Notes under the pieces: model-generated | Seen by the model: only the letters and a program-made list of their open reading frames with translations | The model's database searches: none | What the model was told of the DNA's origin: nothing | Translations under genes and position numbers: made by a program | NCBI GenBank assembly: GCA_020747015.1 | Contig: JAGTJM010000052.1 | Location: 170,459 to 234,458 of the forward strand | Origin: Pyrenochaeta sp. MPI-SDFR-AT-0127 | Taxonomy: Eukaryota; Ascomycota; Dothideomycetes; Pleosporales; Cucurbitariaceae | Reading direction: 5' to 3' | Length of the DNA: 64,000 bases | In this document: piece after piece, positions 35,847 to 47,400 of the stretch | How positions within the stretch are numbered: position 1 is the first letter of the stretch | Layout of the letters: each line of letters begins with the position of its first letter

Positions 35847-36579
35847 ATGACGCGATTGAATGGTACTCTGGAAAAGGATGCAGAGACGAATGAGGCCGCG
35901 TGGGAGGCGGCGCGCGGCGCGGTCTGGGGCGGTTCCAAGGTATGTTTAACACTCTTCTTTTTGTGCCGCAAAGGTCTATGAAGGTTTTCTTGCGTGCATG
36001 CTTTACTTCTGGCCATGTATAAGAGGAGGGAAGCTGCATACTGGTTTGCGAGACTTGCGCTTTCTCACTTGAACTGTCACGTCATGCCACTTTTGTCTCT
36101 CTGGGGATGAATGATTTCATTTTGTACACGTGTCATCGTTGATTTGATCGTGCATCTGAAATCTATTCATAGATGGGTTTTGATACATCTGCTAATCAAT
36201 TGATCACAGTGGGGTGCGTTCTTCGCAGTAGCTGGCGGTGTGGCATATGCCTTCTCGCCGCTCTACAGAGGGCTGACGGTGCAGTTCAAAACGTACGTAC
36301 TTTTATTTCTCCACCTGTCTGGTTTTGAGTTCGTTTTGCTTTACGCCTCCAGTCTTTCTTCCACTCACTTCATCTAGATACATACAAATGTCTGGCATGA
36401 TCCTTGGCGGCTATCTCGAAGCTGACAGGCGCATGGTAATGTACTCTCACCGCATACGGAATCAGAAGCGGCTAGCAAGAGATATGGAGGTCTGGCGGAG
36501 GTATGAAGATAGCTATGAAGAGAGGGGCACCCCGGGTGTGGGAAGTGAGAGTGGTGTGCATGGACCGGACGGGAAGTAG
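35847..36579 (+). CDS. Small membrane protein, possibly Rcf3-like
   Basis: Exons 35847-35939, 36210-36292 and 36378-36579 give 125 aa and were assembled by hand, since no single frame shows the gene. The first intron is long for this locus (270 nt). The N-terminus is amphipathic and Ala-rich (AAWEAARGAVWGGSK), a hydrophobic segment follows (WGAFFAVAGGVAYAFSP), then YRGLTVQFKTYIQMSGMILG and a basic helix (MYSHRIRNQKRLARDMEVW). The layout, with YR.LT.QFK.Y and G.Y.EADRR, resembles the small Rcf3/Rcf2-N family of mitochondrial inner-membrane proteins linked to respiratory supercomplexes. That link is tentative. The donor at 36293 could shift to 36297, but only the former keeps the frame. Confidence 0.65.
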
Positions 36580-37323
36580 GTGCTTCAAAGATATATGCGG
36601 TGTGTTGGTGCAAACAATCCTTGGTATATCAACTGTGAGAGCCTTCTTGGGAATAATGAAGTTGCATATGGCGAAAATGCAAATAGTAGAGCTCATGGGG
36701 TCGATCTGTGCATGTCTAGGTTGGATGATGCTCGTCCATATCGATAGCATTTTCGGGCACCTCGATACTGAGTAAGCGTCTAGCGGTGAAGGAAGGCCTC
36801 CCATTGATGCAGCATAGCTGCAGAATTTGACACCAAGTCTTAGCTCTTCTGATGGGGTAGCATCTGAAGTAGATAAGTAAAAAGAGCTGTTTTGCTTGTT
36901 GATATCCCACATGATTTGCTAGTCTCCTCAATGCTCCGGGCTCCCCTTCCACTACCAACTCGATTTTAGCCACTTTGCTCTTAGCTTCTCCATATACACT
37001 GTATAACTGAAAATATGTTGGTCGGTAGGTTCCATGGTATCTAGGTACTTACCATAACCCCTCGTTAAATGCTACTTGGTAAATGCGTCATCGAAGCATT
37101 CGTTCGAATCATTCGTCCGGAGTTTGCGCACGGAGCTGTTCGTGCATGCCTATTGTTCATCAAGATTCAGACCTGTCTGTCCACCACTTAATGTTGATGA
37201 ACCACATCTTAGTGTTTACTTAAGCAAAATTTTCAGAGAGGATTGCCATCAGTTAGTTTGCTGATTTAGGTGCTCATCTTGATCCTAGTATTTGACCAAT
37301 CCACAAGGGCACCAGACACGATT
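36580..37323. other. Intergenic region
   Basis: No supportable gene. It lies between the small membrane-protein gene and the broken dehydrogenase. Confidence 0.5.
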
Positions 37324-38513
37324 ATGACAAAGCCATGGGATCCATTGACGGGCATGCCTGATCTCCACGGAAAAGTTGCCGTGGTTACAGGTGGAAAGTA
37401 TGTCACCAAAATGCACCCACGATGAGAGACGCTGACAATACTGTTGCATAGTGGCGGGATTGGCCTTGTCATGGTCAAGATGCTGGCGCTACGAGGAGCG
37501 AAAGTTTACTTCACCACAAGATCAGAGTCAAATGCTTGAAAAGCACGAGAGACGCTTCAAGCTGAGTGTCTAGAAATCAAGCAGGAGAATGTCCATTGGC
37601 TGGCACTGGACCTCATGGATCTCAAGAGCATTACTACTGCCGCTGTTGAGCTGAAGGAAAAAGAGCGCAAGGTGGATATTTTAAGTGTGTTCGCAAGTCC
37701 AGTCTGTGACATATATAATATTGTACAAACACCTTGCTGACATGTGTCAAGTCAACAATGCTGGAGCTGGGACTTCAGCCACAGATCTTGTAAGCTACGG
37801 ATGGGAACACAATATGACCGTAAAGTATGATGTTTGCTGAAAATGAAAATGATTGTAATACTGACACCATTCAGTTTCATTGGACCTTTAGTTTTCACAA
37901 ATCGTGTTCTGCCTCTGCTCAAGAACGCGGCATCCGAGGCAGACTCAGACATCAGGATCGTGACTCTAAGTTCGATAGCCCAGTCCGATTTGCTCCCAAG
38001 CAACTTCAAGTTCCAGTTCGTTGCGCCAACTGCTCTATCAAACCCCGTTCCCAGCTATCCCTGGCAGTGGACTTACATCGGTAGGTCTGTCTTCGGTTTC
38101 GACATGATTCGGTATGCCGTGTCCAAAGCTGCCACCATCATACTTGCACGGAATTGAAACGCCAGCTAGACGCGCAGAATTCGAGGATTCTTTCAATCGC
38201 TGTACATCCAGGTGCTGTTGCGACCGACGCAGCCCTAGCGGCTAGCCCTGTACCGCTCAGATCCCTGGCGCGACGCGCTTTTCTTACGATTGAGCAAGGT
38301 GTGGTGACGCCATTATTCGCGGCTACTGCGAAAGAGGTCAGGGAGCATACTGAGAAGTATAATGGAAAGTTTTTGATTCCCTTTGGTGAGATTGGAGTTC
38401 CGAACCCAGTCGTCCAGGACGAAGCGCAGGTGAAAGGTTTACTGGACATCACATCCAGAGAGGTGAACGAACACCTTACTTCCAACAATCTTCCTCCTTT
38501 ACAGGCATGGTGA
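37324..38513 (+). pseudogene. Broken short-chain dehydrogenase/reductase
   Basis: Four exons can be followed: 37324-37397, 37452-37684, 37752-37824 and 37875 to 38513. The family signs are clear: the Rossmann start VAVVTGGNGGIG across the first junction, the NNAG block, LSSIAQ around the catalytic Ser, and the active-site YAVSK. Two lesions break it. An in-frame TGA stands at 37537-37539 in exon 2, and near 38150-38156 the frame slips by one base, so the 3' part (RQLDAQNSRILSIAVHPG onward, to 38513) continues in another frame. A C-to-T change at an Arg codon would explain the stop. The splice sites are all intact, so inactivation looks recent. Similar to retinol dehydrogenase/WW-oxidoreductase-like fungal SDRs; substrate unknown. 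Sequencing error remains possible for either lesion, less so for both. Confidence 0.8.
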
Positions 38514-38929
38514 CGGATCAGATGGCGAGCAAAGCTATCAGATTGAACAGAGAGATTAAGAATAAGCAGTGTTCGATGCTCCAAATTCGGATAAGCATCA
38601 ATGGGAGGGTCTGGTTCTGTCACTGCAAGACCTTGGACTACCTGCTTCGGAATCAAGAATCTTTAGATCATGCAGCAGCCTTCTTGCTTGTTCCGGCCAC
38701 GATAAATCCAATGAGAACTGTAAAGTCGAGGGAAATGGTGCTCTGACAACAATTGGCCAATAAGCAGCTTCGGTGCGGGTCAGACTTATGTAAGGCACCC
38801 CACGAACGCCGCTTCCTTCAAAAGCCACCTTGCGATTCAATTCCTTTCTCTCTAGGCAGCACTCGCTGTTCCTCGCCCACCATAAGCTCTCCAACTCTCA
38901 TCCACACTCATTCACAGCTGTAGATCACC
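38514..38929. other. Intergenic region with Derlin promoter
   Basis: No gene seen. A CT-rich tract precedes the Derlin start at 38930. Confidence 0.5.
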
Positions 38930-40174
38930 ATGGATGTCTTTTGGACGTTTCCGCCGGTTACCAGGTAAGCTTTGCGAGCTCCACAACGCCTCGTGTCGTC
39001 CGCAATCATCGCATCTTAACAACTCCTTCGCAGAACCATAACTGCTCTATCTGTCGTCGTCTCGGCCCTGGGCTATGGTGGTGTCATCAACTTGAGCCAG
39101 TATATCTTCGCGACTCGCGCTGTCTTTACCACCCAGATGGTTCCGCAGGTCTGGCGCCTCTTCACAGCCTTCTTGATAACGAAGCCGAAGTTTGCCATCT
39201 TGCTGGATCCATACTTTCTGTACCAGTATGGAAGCGCTATTGAGCGGGAATCAAGCCATTTTGCGCAGCCCGGCGATTTCTTCGTGTACACGGTGTTCGT
39301 AGGAAGCTTCATCATCGTAAGTAAATCGTCTACCACCTGTCTACATCTGTTGGCACATTCAAATCAATATCGCATCGACACATTTGTCTGCGATAACTAC
39401 GGTCAATGACCACCTCGGATTATCTGCCCGCCCAGCCAATACCTCTAGCTGAAGGCGGTTCCTGGAACCGAGGGAGAATACCCTTGCACATCATGCAGTT
39501 CCGTCATTCGCAAAATACTAAAGGGACTTGTGTGGTGTGTGAGCATGGTGGGAAGTCACTTGAGAAAGCTTTGCGAATGCTCTCCATTTCGTTAGGCGGT
39601 GTTGGCTCCCTACATACCTCTTCATCCTCTACCACTCCGTGAACAACCTTGTTTGGATTGATGTGAGATGGACTTCTTGCTAACACTTGCAAAGGCAACA
39701 GCTGGAGTCATCCTCAACGCCTACACGTTTCTCCCTGCCCTCACTCTCGCATACGCATACACCTTCGCCCAAGATAACCCAACGCGTCAAGTGTCCTTCT
39801 TCATCATTACTTTCGACTCGAAGTACCTGCCTTTTGCCTTGTTGTTCATGACTTTCATCATCGACGGTCCTGAATCCGCCCTCGCACAGCTCCCCGGCCT
39901 TCTCGCCGCACATTTATACGATTTCTTGACCAGAATCTGGCCGACATTTGGCGGTGGCAAGAACTACATCTCCACCCCACAGATTGTGAAGCGTTGGTTC
40001 GGTGCGACGGCGGGCAGCGTGCAGAACAGGGGCTACGGTTACGCTGTTCAAGGCCAAGGCCGCGCAGCTGGGGCTCCTGGAAGCGGAGCCAATGCCGGGA
40101 GCACTGGGCGAAGCACTGGTGTTAGTAACGCATGGGGGAGTGCAGGGCCTGGCCGCCGTCTTGGTGGAGAGTAA
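38930..40174 (+). CDS. Derlin (Der1-like ER-associated degradation protein)
   Basis: Exons 38930-38964, 39034-39316 and 39695-40174 give 265 aa. The start MDVFWTFPPVTR and the blocks VPQVWRLFTAFLI, YFLYQYGSAIE and LAAHLYDFLTRIWPTFGGGK are those of Derlins, which are rhomboid-like pseudoproteases forming part of the retrotranslocation channel for misfolded ER proteins. Several membrane helices are visible (SVVVSALGYGGVI, DFFVYTVFVGSFII, ILNAYTFLPALTLAYAYTF, LPFALLFMTFIIDGP). The Gly/Arg-rich C-tail is cytosolic. The second intron is 378 nt (GTAAGT donor, TGCTAAC branch, GCAAAG acceptor), several times longer than other introns here, but joining across it leaves the family alignment continuous. 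Confidence 0.9.
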
Positions 40175-40385
40175 GAACGTGGCAGAGACTGAAAATGTCT
40201 CGTGCTACCGTGTTATGTGTCTTTGGCTAGATCACAGTGTATACATAGAGCAAATGATGCCCATATCGCGTGGGAAATGATACCAATTGAATTCATCAAC
40301 GTTTAGTATTGGTTTGGTTTTCTATTATTCTTCACAGGCCGAAATGTGCTAATATACATGCATCCTCACTACTCGTAAGATAAAT

Positions 40386-40838
40386 CTATACCTTCTTCCC
40401 ACTCCCTGCCGGGTTACTTGGGCCGTCTACCGCACGCTCAACATGTCCAGCAATGCCGTCTTTGCTTGCGTCGAATTGGCGTCCAATGATACCGTCCTTT
40501 GAGAATGGCCCGCCGACAGCCTGGCCGATCTGACCAATGGCACCATCTGGGTTGACTACAAGTATTCCGTTAGCACAAGTATCCTGCATCCCGAGACCAA
40601 GACGATTATTAAAGTGAACAGGGAGATGTGGGAAGCGTGCTAGCGTACATTGCTTGCCAATTGCGCCCGCAGATGAGATGACCGATGGGTTCCCCTGTGG
40701 AATGGCATTTGTGTCCTTGTTCGCACCCAGCTTATCAGCAGCTCCGGTTGTATTGTCCGTCATGTTGGAGGCAGATGTAGATGTGGATTGTGAATCAAGT
40801 CCAAGTTGCTCTGATAAAGGGCCTGTTGATTTTGGCAT
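40386..40838 (-). CDS. Small glycine-rich repeat protein, unknown function
   Basis: Exons 40838-40649 and 40555-40386 give 119 aa; the 93-nt intron has a GTACGC donor and TTGTAG acceptor (phase 1). Splicing joins the sequence into a repeated motif: AGAIGKQFNPDGAIGQIGQ, then KDGIIGRQFDASKDGIAGHV. This IGxQF/DGxIG pattern is common in small fungal proteins of unknown function that are often stress-induced. There is no signal peptide and no membrane segment. The unspliced frame is also open (150 aa) but interrupts the repeat. Confidence 0.75.
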   Translation of the reverse strand: MPKSTGPLSEQLGLDSQSTSTSASNMTDNTTGAADKLGANKDTNAIPQGNPSVISSAGAIGKQCTLARFPHLPVHFNNRLGLGMQDTCANGILVVNPDGAIGQIGQAVGGPFSKDGIIGRQFDASKDGIAGHVERAVDGPSNPAGSGKKV

Positions 40839-41288
40839 AGTAGAGCAAAGTGTATAACGTGTTGCTGGTGTGTACGGATATGCATCCCAGGGATCTATAT
40901 GTACTCACTCGTATTGTCATGCACGTATCGTGCGTCACGTATATGTGATGGCATGCCGTGATGATGGTGATGTCATGATGAATGATGAATGTTCGGTTAG
41001 GGAGGCGATTACGCCGAGGCATTCGATGATGTACCTCGCAATTGCTTCCGTGGATCTCAATGTGCAAACTGTGGATTCAGGTCGAGATTATAGATGTGCG
41101 ATTAGTGGTAGTGGCTTTATGTAAGTGTCATGTTTCTAACGATTAGCCCTACGACTCCAACCACGATATCTGGACTGTGCAAGACAAAGGCGACTGCCGA
41201 GGAGAAGAAAGTATATGACCTATAAAACATATTTGATTCATCACTGTCAATTGCTTGACATAATCTTCGTTGAAAGTATCTCTCGACT
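40839..41288. other. Intergenic region
   Basis: Promoter of the small repeat protein and 3' flank of the A49 gene. An AT-rich section with ATG-rich repeats lies around 40930-41000. No gene was seen. Confidence 0.5.
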
Positions 41289-42784
41289 CTAGCCTCGCCT
41301 TTTCTTCTGGGGTCCACCTACCCTGGGGAATGTTAGTGGTAGCTTCAACTTCGCGATGAAATGATTGGCGCTCTCCGCCTTGTTCAATTTCCATTTTGTC
41401 AAATCGGCTTGCGTAGGCGGGGTGACTTTGCATCCTAGCTCTGCGAAGTATTGTTTGATTCTAGTTTAGTGTCAGCAGCTGTGTAGGGGCCCGTCATATT
41501 GAGAACGTACTCTTTGTTTTCGAGTCTAAGGTCATCTCGAAGATCGTTTACGTCGACCGCATGATCGTCCACGATGAGTGCTGCAGCAGCAACGTGTGTC
41601 AAGAGGTTGTCGATATTCCAGCGAGGCATTTCGGATCCACTATTGTAGTCAGCTTCTGGTATTTCTATTCTTTGTGAAGCCACGTACGTTTCTGGCGCAA
41701 ATTTCCTCTTTATCGCCATGACACATCCAGCTGGCGTGTCGTCGCCCATTTGTGCTTCCAGCTTGGCCTTCATTGGAATCTTCTTTGGTCTACTACCACC
41801 ACCACCATACAATGCTGCGCTAAAGTTTATACAAAGGAGTATGAAGCGTAGCACCTTCAGCTTCTGAATTTGCTTGTTCTTTGCCAGCTTGACAATGCGT
41901 TTTGCGACATACTTGCTGCTGACGCTAACACCCTCACCAGCCGCTGATGCCTCTACCCAGTCTTTTACTTCGAGCATGGTCATGAGCTCACTGCCGACCA
42001 CTGTGTCAATGGTATACACGTCGCCAGGATATTCGGCAGCGAGGTTAGGTATCGGTCGGGGCTTGGAACTGTCTACAGCAGCCGCGAGTTCCTCCTTGGT
42101 AGGCATTGCAACCGTAGAACTGGACATGTTCTGGAGTACGTTCTCGGCGATAGACTCATTCCGTACAGCGCTTGGGTCATCTGCGTTACTACTGCGAATA
42201 GCGTTCAGCGTCCGTTCCTCGAGCGCCTTCCTTGACTTCTTGGAACCAAACTCAGCGGCCAGCGCATATCTCTTGGCCGTGACAGTATTTTGCCGCGCTT
42301 CTAGCCGTGCCTGCTCTTCCCGCATCTCCTCTATCTCGCTTCGCAGTGTGCTCCGTACCACAACTCGCTTCACTGGCACAATCTGAAGTTTGTTTGTCGC
42401 GGGATCGAAGACGCCGATATAATCTTTGAGCTGGCTCTCGGAACTTCCATCTTGTTCTTCTTGCGCGAGATAATCGAGTCGGGGGTGTTGCGAAGATTGG
42501 AGGAGAAGCTCAGTGGTCTCGCCTTGCGGTAGGATCTTGCTGTGCTTGTATGGTTGAAACGATATCTGTGAGGGGAAGGCAAGGCCTGGTGTCGTCGCTA
42601 TGTGACATTAGCAAATCACAGTTGTCGCATTGCCTACTCCATGAGGCCGCCTACCTAGCAGAGGGCCGAGAGTTTCCTTATTCTCAACAAGCTCAACCTG
42701 GATATTTGCCTGCGAAGAAATTGCTGCCTTCTTTTTCGGCCGCTCTCCGGCTTCATCGCGTCTCTTTCTCTTTTTCTCAGACAT
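41289..42784 (-). CDS. RPA49: RNA polymerase I subunit A49
   Basis: Exons 42784-42655, 42597-41688, 41639-41511 and 41460-41289 (minus strand) give 446 aa. The basic N-terminus MSEKKRKRRDEAGERPKKK is followed by the dimerisation domain (PGLAFPSQISFQPYKHSK, PRLDYL, YIGVFDPATNKLQIVPVK), a linker, and the C-terminal tandem winged-helix part (VKLAKNKQIQKLKVLRFILL, MPRWNIDNLLTHVAA). The tail KRRG is basic. A49 pairs with A34.5 and aids initiation and elongation of rRNA synthesis in the nucleolus. The second intron (41640-41687) is 48 nt, divisible by three and stop-free, with GTACGT donor and GCTGAC branch; splicing gives the continuous GSEMPRWNID block. The third intron junction restores the C-terminus, which would otherwise end early. 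Confidence 0.9.
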
Positions 42785-43124
42785 GTCGTCGTCTGTGTGT
42801 TGCGCGTGTCATGTATCCAACCTGGTGGTGCAGCAAAAAAGTTCGAGTCTCGAATTGGCAGAATTTGGCGGTCAAAGCAGTTCGCCAAGACAACTCGGTT
42901 CCGCTTGCCGCGAATGACGTCGGCGCGACCGACGCGTACACACATGGGCGTGAAACAAGCGTGGCTGTTATCGGGAATGGCATTCCTCCAGTTGATGGCT
43001 TGAATCACATGCAATCACTTCCTTCAACTGTAATCTTAATCAGAGTTTCTCTTGCACCTCCCACACGCTCCCTTCTCCGCCGCCATTATATTGCTCGTTG
43101 CCTTTTGCTTACATTGGACCGACA
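42785..43124. promoter_or_regulatory. Divergent promoter between RPA49 and the promethin-like gene
   Basis: The 340 bp separate start codons on opposite strands. A CT-rich tract (43046-43084) precedes the plus-strand gene. No specific site is assigned. Confidence 0.4.
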
Positions 43125-44010
43125 ATGTCGACTATTCTGCATACCGCCTCAGGCGTAGTGGGCAATGTAGGCAATCAACTTCAGCATACGACGAGCCGAG
43201 TCGGCACGCAGCTCCAAAACACGACTAATCGCTATCTTCCGCCACACCAGCGTGAACAACTTGCCCAGAGGCTGCGAGTCTTCGCCAACAGGAATCCAAA
43301 GCTTGCCGTTCGTAATTTCTTGACTCTGGCCTCCCTTCACGTGCTAATAGTAATTAGGCCTTTCTTGCAGTTCAAGTTGCACTTACAGGTCTCCCATTCA
43401 TTCTCTTCCTAGCTTTTGCCACCACAACTCTCCTCGTATCCCTAACAACCTGTCTCCTCATCGGCCTTCTTGCCTCTCTCGCATTCACGTTCTTTGTGGT
43501 TGGCGTTGCACTTCTCTTCGTTGTCCCCACTGTATTCTTTGCTAGCTGTGCAGCATCCTTTATCTTCATTTGGGGCTTTGTGGGATATATCATTCTGCGC
43601 AGACTCAACGAGGGTGAGGCACTAGACAAGCGCGGTACCAGAGTGGGTGACAGGTTACAGGGCCTGACCGGTGGGAGAGTGGGCAGGTTGGGATTGTGGG
43701 CTGGTCAAGGTGCGAGTGATGGTACAGACGGTCAGACGTCAGTAGCGAAGGGCCAGGCGGGTTTTGATAGGGGCGGGGACCATCGCGGTCCACCGCATCA
43801 AGAGAATGACGGTTACGTGAATGGCCTTAATGGCACACACGAGTGGGAGGACAAGTGGACGAATGGTGTAGGGAAAGAGCAACAAGGTCTGGAGAACGGC
43901 AATCCCTACGAAGTTCTAAAAGTGGTAAGTGGGTTCTTTAATACAATTGATGACAGAACTGACTAAATGAGCAGGAGGAACGAGTCCATGACGCTGTCAC
44001 TGAGGCATAG
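43125..44010 (+). CDS. Promethin/LDAF1-like lipid-droplet assembly protein
   Basis: Exons 43125-43307, 43358-43924 and 43975-44010 give 261 aa. The N-terminus has amphipathic segments with Q/T-rich repeats (VGNQLQHTT, VGTQLQNTT) and RLRVFANRNPKLA. A long hydrophobic core of about 80 residues (FLAVQVALTGLPFILFLAF through FIFIWGFVGYIILRRL) forms hairpin-like helices. This is the promethin family (human LDAF1, yeast Ldo16/45), seipin partners at ER sites where lipid droplets form. The C-terminal half is Gly-rich and hydrophilic. The first intron uses GTTCGT. The last exon codes only for EERVHDAVTEA, and reading through the last intron would give a similar length with a different tail. Confidence 0.8.
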
Positions 44011-44481
44011 CGGTATCTCTTTCAGTTTAGACCTATGACATGATTTCTTAAGTACTCTTTTTGGCAGATTATAGTCCTTTGACAGGCCGATTTTATTGTC
44101 TCTTTCGACGTGTTTACGCTTCAACGAACTGGCAAATTCTTCACGTAGTCCGATCCCTGTTTCGGATTTCTCGGTCAGCGCGATGACATGTATCTTTTCC
44201 AAGTATCCATGATAGTATGAGACAAAACTGGGTGCGCAGAGTAGAGTTAATGATATTCAGAGTTAGCTTGCATGGTATCTAAGTTTATTTTTACTAACTA
44301 AGTACTGCTAATTACTGATAGAAATCTATTGTTTTTCCACTAGTAGGCGATTCGCTTAGAGGAAGACACTATTGAATATATTACTATCCATATCAGGAAT
44401 TGTCTCTGACTACTATCTTTGAGTGATTCTGGTATAAAATGTTCTTCATCTTCTGAAACCTTTTCGCCCAGTTCTCTGCCT
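44011..44481. other. Cluster left border, between convergent genes
   Basis: AT-rich spacer between the promethin-like gene and the 3' end of the non-reducing polyketide synthase. No gene seen. It marks the change from core genes to the metabolite cluster. Confidence 0.5.
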
Positions 44482-47400
44482 CTAATGCAAACAGCCGATG
44501 TGATCAAAAGCCTGCTCGAGAGCAGCACGAAGCAGATGCACTTGATCAGGCGCAACAATACCAAGATGATCTGCGTCTACCGAAAGACAAAGAGGATCAT
44601 ACCCAATATACCTTTCCCAGCCATTGGGACCAGAGTTTTCTGGCCCTTTGTTCATAATACTCCAGGTTATGGCCCCAAGGCTTGGATCTTCCATGAATCC
44701 ACGAGGCGAGTCAGGCGTCAAACCATGTTCTGCCAATTTTCGCATAAGATCAGGATTATTGTTACAACGCGAGATCATACCCTTGTCTGCCCAAATAATG
44801 GCGGTGCGGTCCGGACGTTCAGCCGCTGTCAGTGGTGGTGGACGGTAGGCAGCGACTGCCGCGAATAAGGCGCGAAGGTGTTGTTGCATATTTTTCGCAA
44901 GGTTTGAAGCCCCAATGTGAGCAGTCACAGACTCAAAGACCTCTACATCTGCGTCAAAAAGCTGCTTTGCTGTTCCAAATACGGGCTCAGGGCGAGGACA
45001 ACACATATCGATGAGAACCAGACCCTCAACCTTGCGCCCTAGAGCCGCTAATTGACGGGTCACTTCGTAACACAACATGGCGCCTCCAGAAAAACCACCA
45101 AGGAAGAACGGCCCGTCTGGCTGTGCTTTCATCAATGCTTCGACTACGTGCTTCGATGCTTCTTCAATACCGGATTTTGCGGTAAATCTGCTCGGACACT
45201 GAAGGTACGGTGAGTTCACACCGTAGACAGGTAGATTGATTTTTAAAGGGGGTAGGTGGATATATGTGGCGATACTGCCACTCCCATCAGCCATGATATG
45301 AAATCGAGGTTTCCCAGGAGCTGGACGGCCTTGTATGAGGCTTATGCGAACTCGAGGAGGAGGAGAGTCGTCCTCAACATCCACATTGGCACTTGCCAAA
45401 ATGATACTTTCCTTCATCTCTTTTTCATTTTTGGCATTTTTAAGTGCTGGAATCAACCCTGCACCAAGTGCTGGCGTAGAGTCAGGTACTTCATCCGGTA
45501 GGATTTCGCTTGATCCACATGTAGGAAGCGATTCTTCTGTCTGGTCTGTACTAGAAGCAGTAGAGGGTGTTACGTTACCCGTTGTAGGCTCTAGAGAAGA
45601 CATTGAAGGTCTGACTGTGCCAAAAGCAGCACGAAGGTGGCCAATGGTCGGATACTCCATGACAAAAGAGGCAGGCAAGTCGGTGCCTATCTCATCCTTG
45701 ATGGTAGCGATGATTTCGATACCCATGATGGAATCGACTCCCATATCAGCTATCGCTGTGTCATCGGTGAGGTCATCCATAGAACCGCCTGTTGCCTTCA
45801 CAATGCTCGCAATTATAGCATCGAAGAGCCCTGAATCCGATTCAATTCCCGTGCCCAATTTTCGTTGCTCAGCAGCGCCAGTAGGTAGTGTTACCTGAGG
45901 TGTCTGCGCACGGGAAGTCTCCGGAACTGACAGCTGAATGTTGCTTGTTGGGGCAGTAATGTTAGCCGTGGATTTACTCTTTCCGAGGAGATGCTCCAAT
46001 ACAACGTTTTTGACTTCGTGGAATACGCAATTCGAACAATGAATAATGAGTTCTTCCTCATCAAAGACGAATGCATCACAGTAGACTGTGTCTTTCTCGC
46101 GCTGCGAAATACGAACGTATGTAAAGTAGGGTTTGCCGGGCTTCACCTCTGCTATCTGCTCGTAGCTCTCAAAACTAGCCATCATGAACGTGACGCTCTT
46201 GGGTCGGCTTGGGTTTCCGTTAATTAAAAAGCCTGGCAGCTGTACAAGACTGTCGGCCCAGTATGGCGATGCTGTAAATTTTGTGCCTGGTGGATCGTTC
46301 TGGAGAACCACTTTTGCAGCAGCCTCCCCAAAATCTTTCGAAATGAACGCTTCTTTGATGCCTCTGAACGGATTACCGTATTCAACAGTGTCAGAGAAGA
46401 GAGCGTAGAAGATATCTGGTTGCAGCCGGTGTCCTTGGCCGCTTTTTGCATCAGCGATGAGCTCCTCCATCCTGGCCCTAATGTAGAAGGAGCTTTTGCC
46501 CCATACTCCCCTGGGGTCTGCTGGAGTGCTTATTTTGAGCCTACAGGCTCCAATTCCGTGATTTTGGCCATGATCTGAGATACCAAACGAGATGACGATT
46601 GTGTCACTCGAAGAGCCGTCCACTACAGCGGTAGTGATTAATTCAGCCTTAGATTCAATGTGCTTTTCAGTGACTGGCCGAGTGATATTGAGATCTTGGA
46701 TGACCAAACTCATTTTGCTCAAGTCTTCTTTGCCACTCTTCCTTAGGAGGTATTTACCTGCGGTCAAGGCTGCCTCCATGAAGACACATCCTGGAGCCAC
46801 CGGTACTCCGCGAAGTCGATGTCCGTCCAGGAAAGCCTTAAAATCATTGTCTGCTACAGCAGCCCCCAACATCACCTTCAACTCAGGTGAAGCGGAATCC
46901 TGTATCACATACTGCGCGCAGGTTGAGACAATACTTGCACTAGTTGGCTGTTGTTGTTGTTGTTGAGCGGCATCAAAGGCGTGCTGTGAACTGGCCGGCT
47001 CGGTGTAGGGTATCCAGTAATCTCTCAAGTCCCAAGCATACGAGGGAAGTTTCAAGCACTGCAAATTTGTCTCGTACGGTCTGTGATATGCAAGCCAATC
47101 GATATCAATGCCGAGGTTAAACAGTTTAGCGACACAGTTCGAGACTGAGGCCCAAACGTCTGACCCATTTTCTAGGGTCGACATGATTCTAGAAGGATCG
47201 GTTTGTAGTGTATTGCGCACAAACGCCCCACATACTTGAGTAGGTCCAAGTTCAAGCCAAATCGGTTGATCAAGCTCAGCATTGATTGCGTGAAGTGCCC
47301 CCACGAATTCCACTTTTTGACGTGCTTGTTGACTGAGATATTCAGCATCGAAAACAGTCTCATAATCAGAGGATCCACAGCTCGGTGGGATGACAGACCC

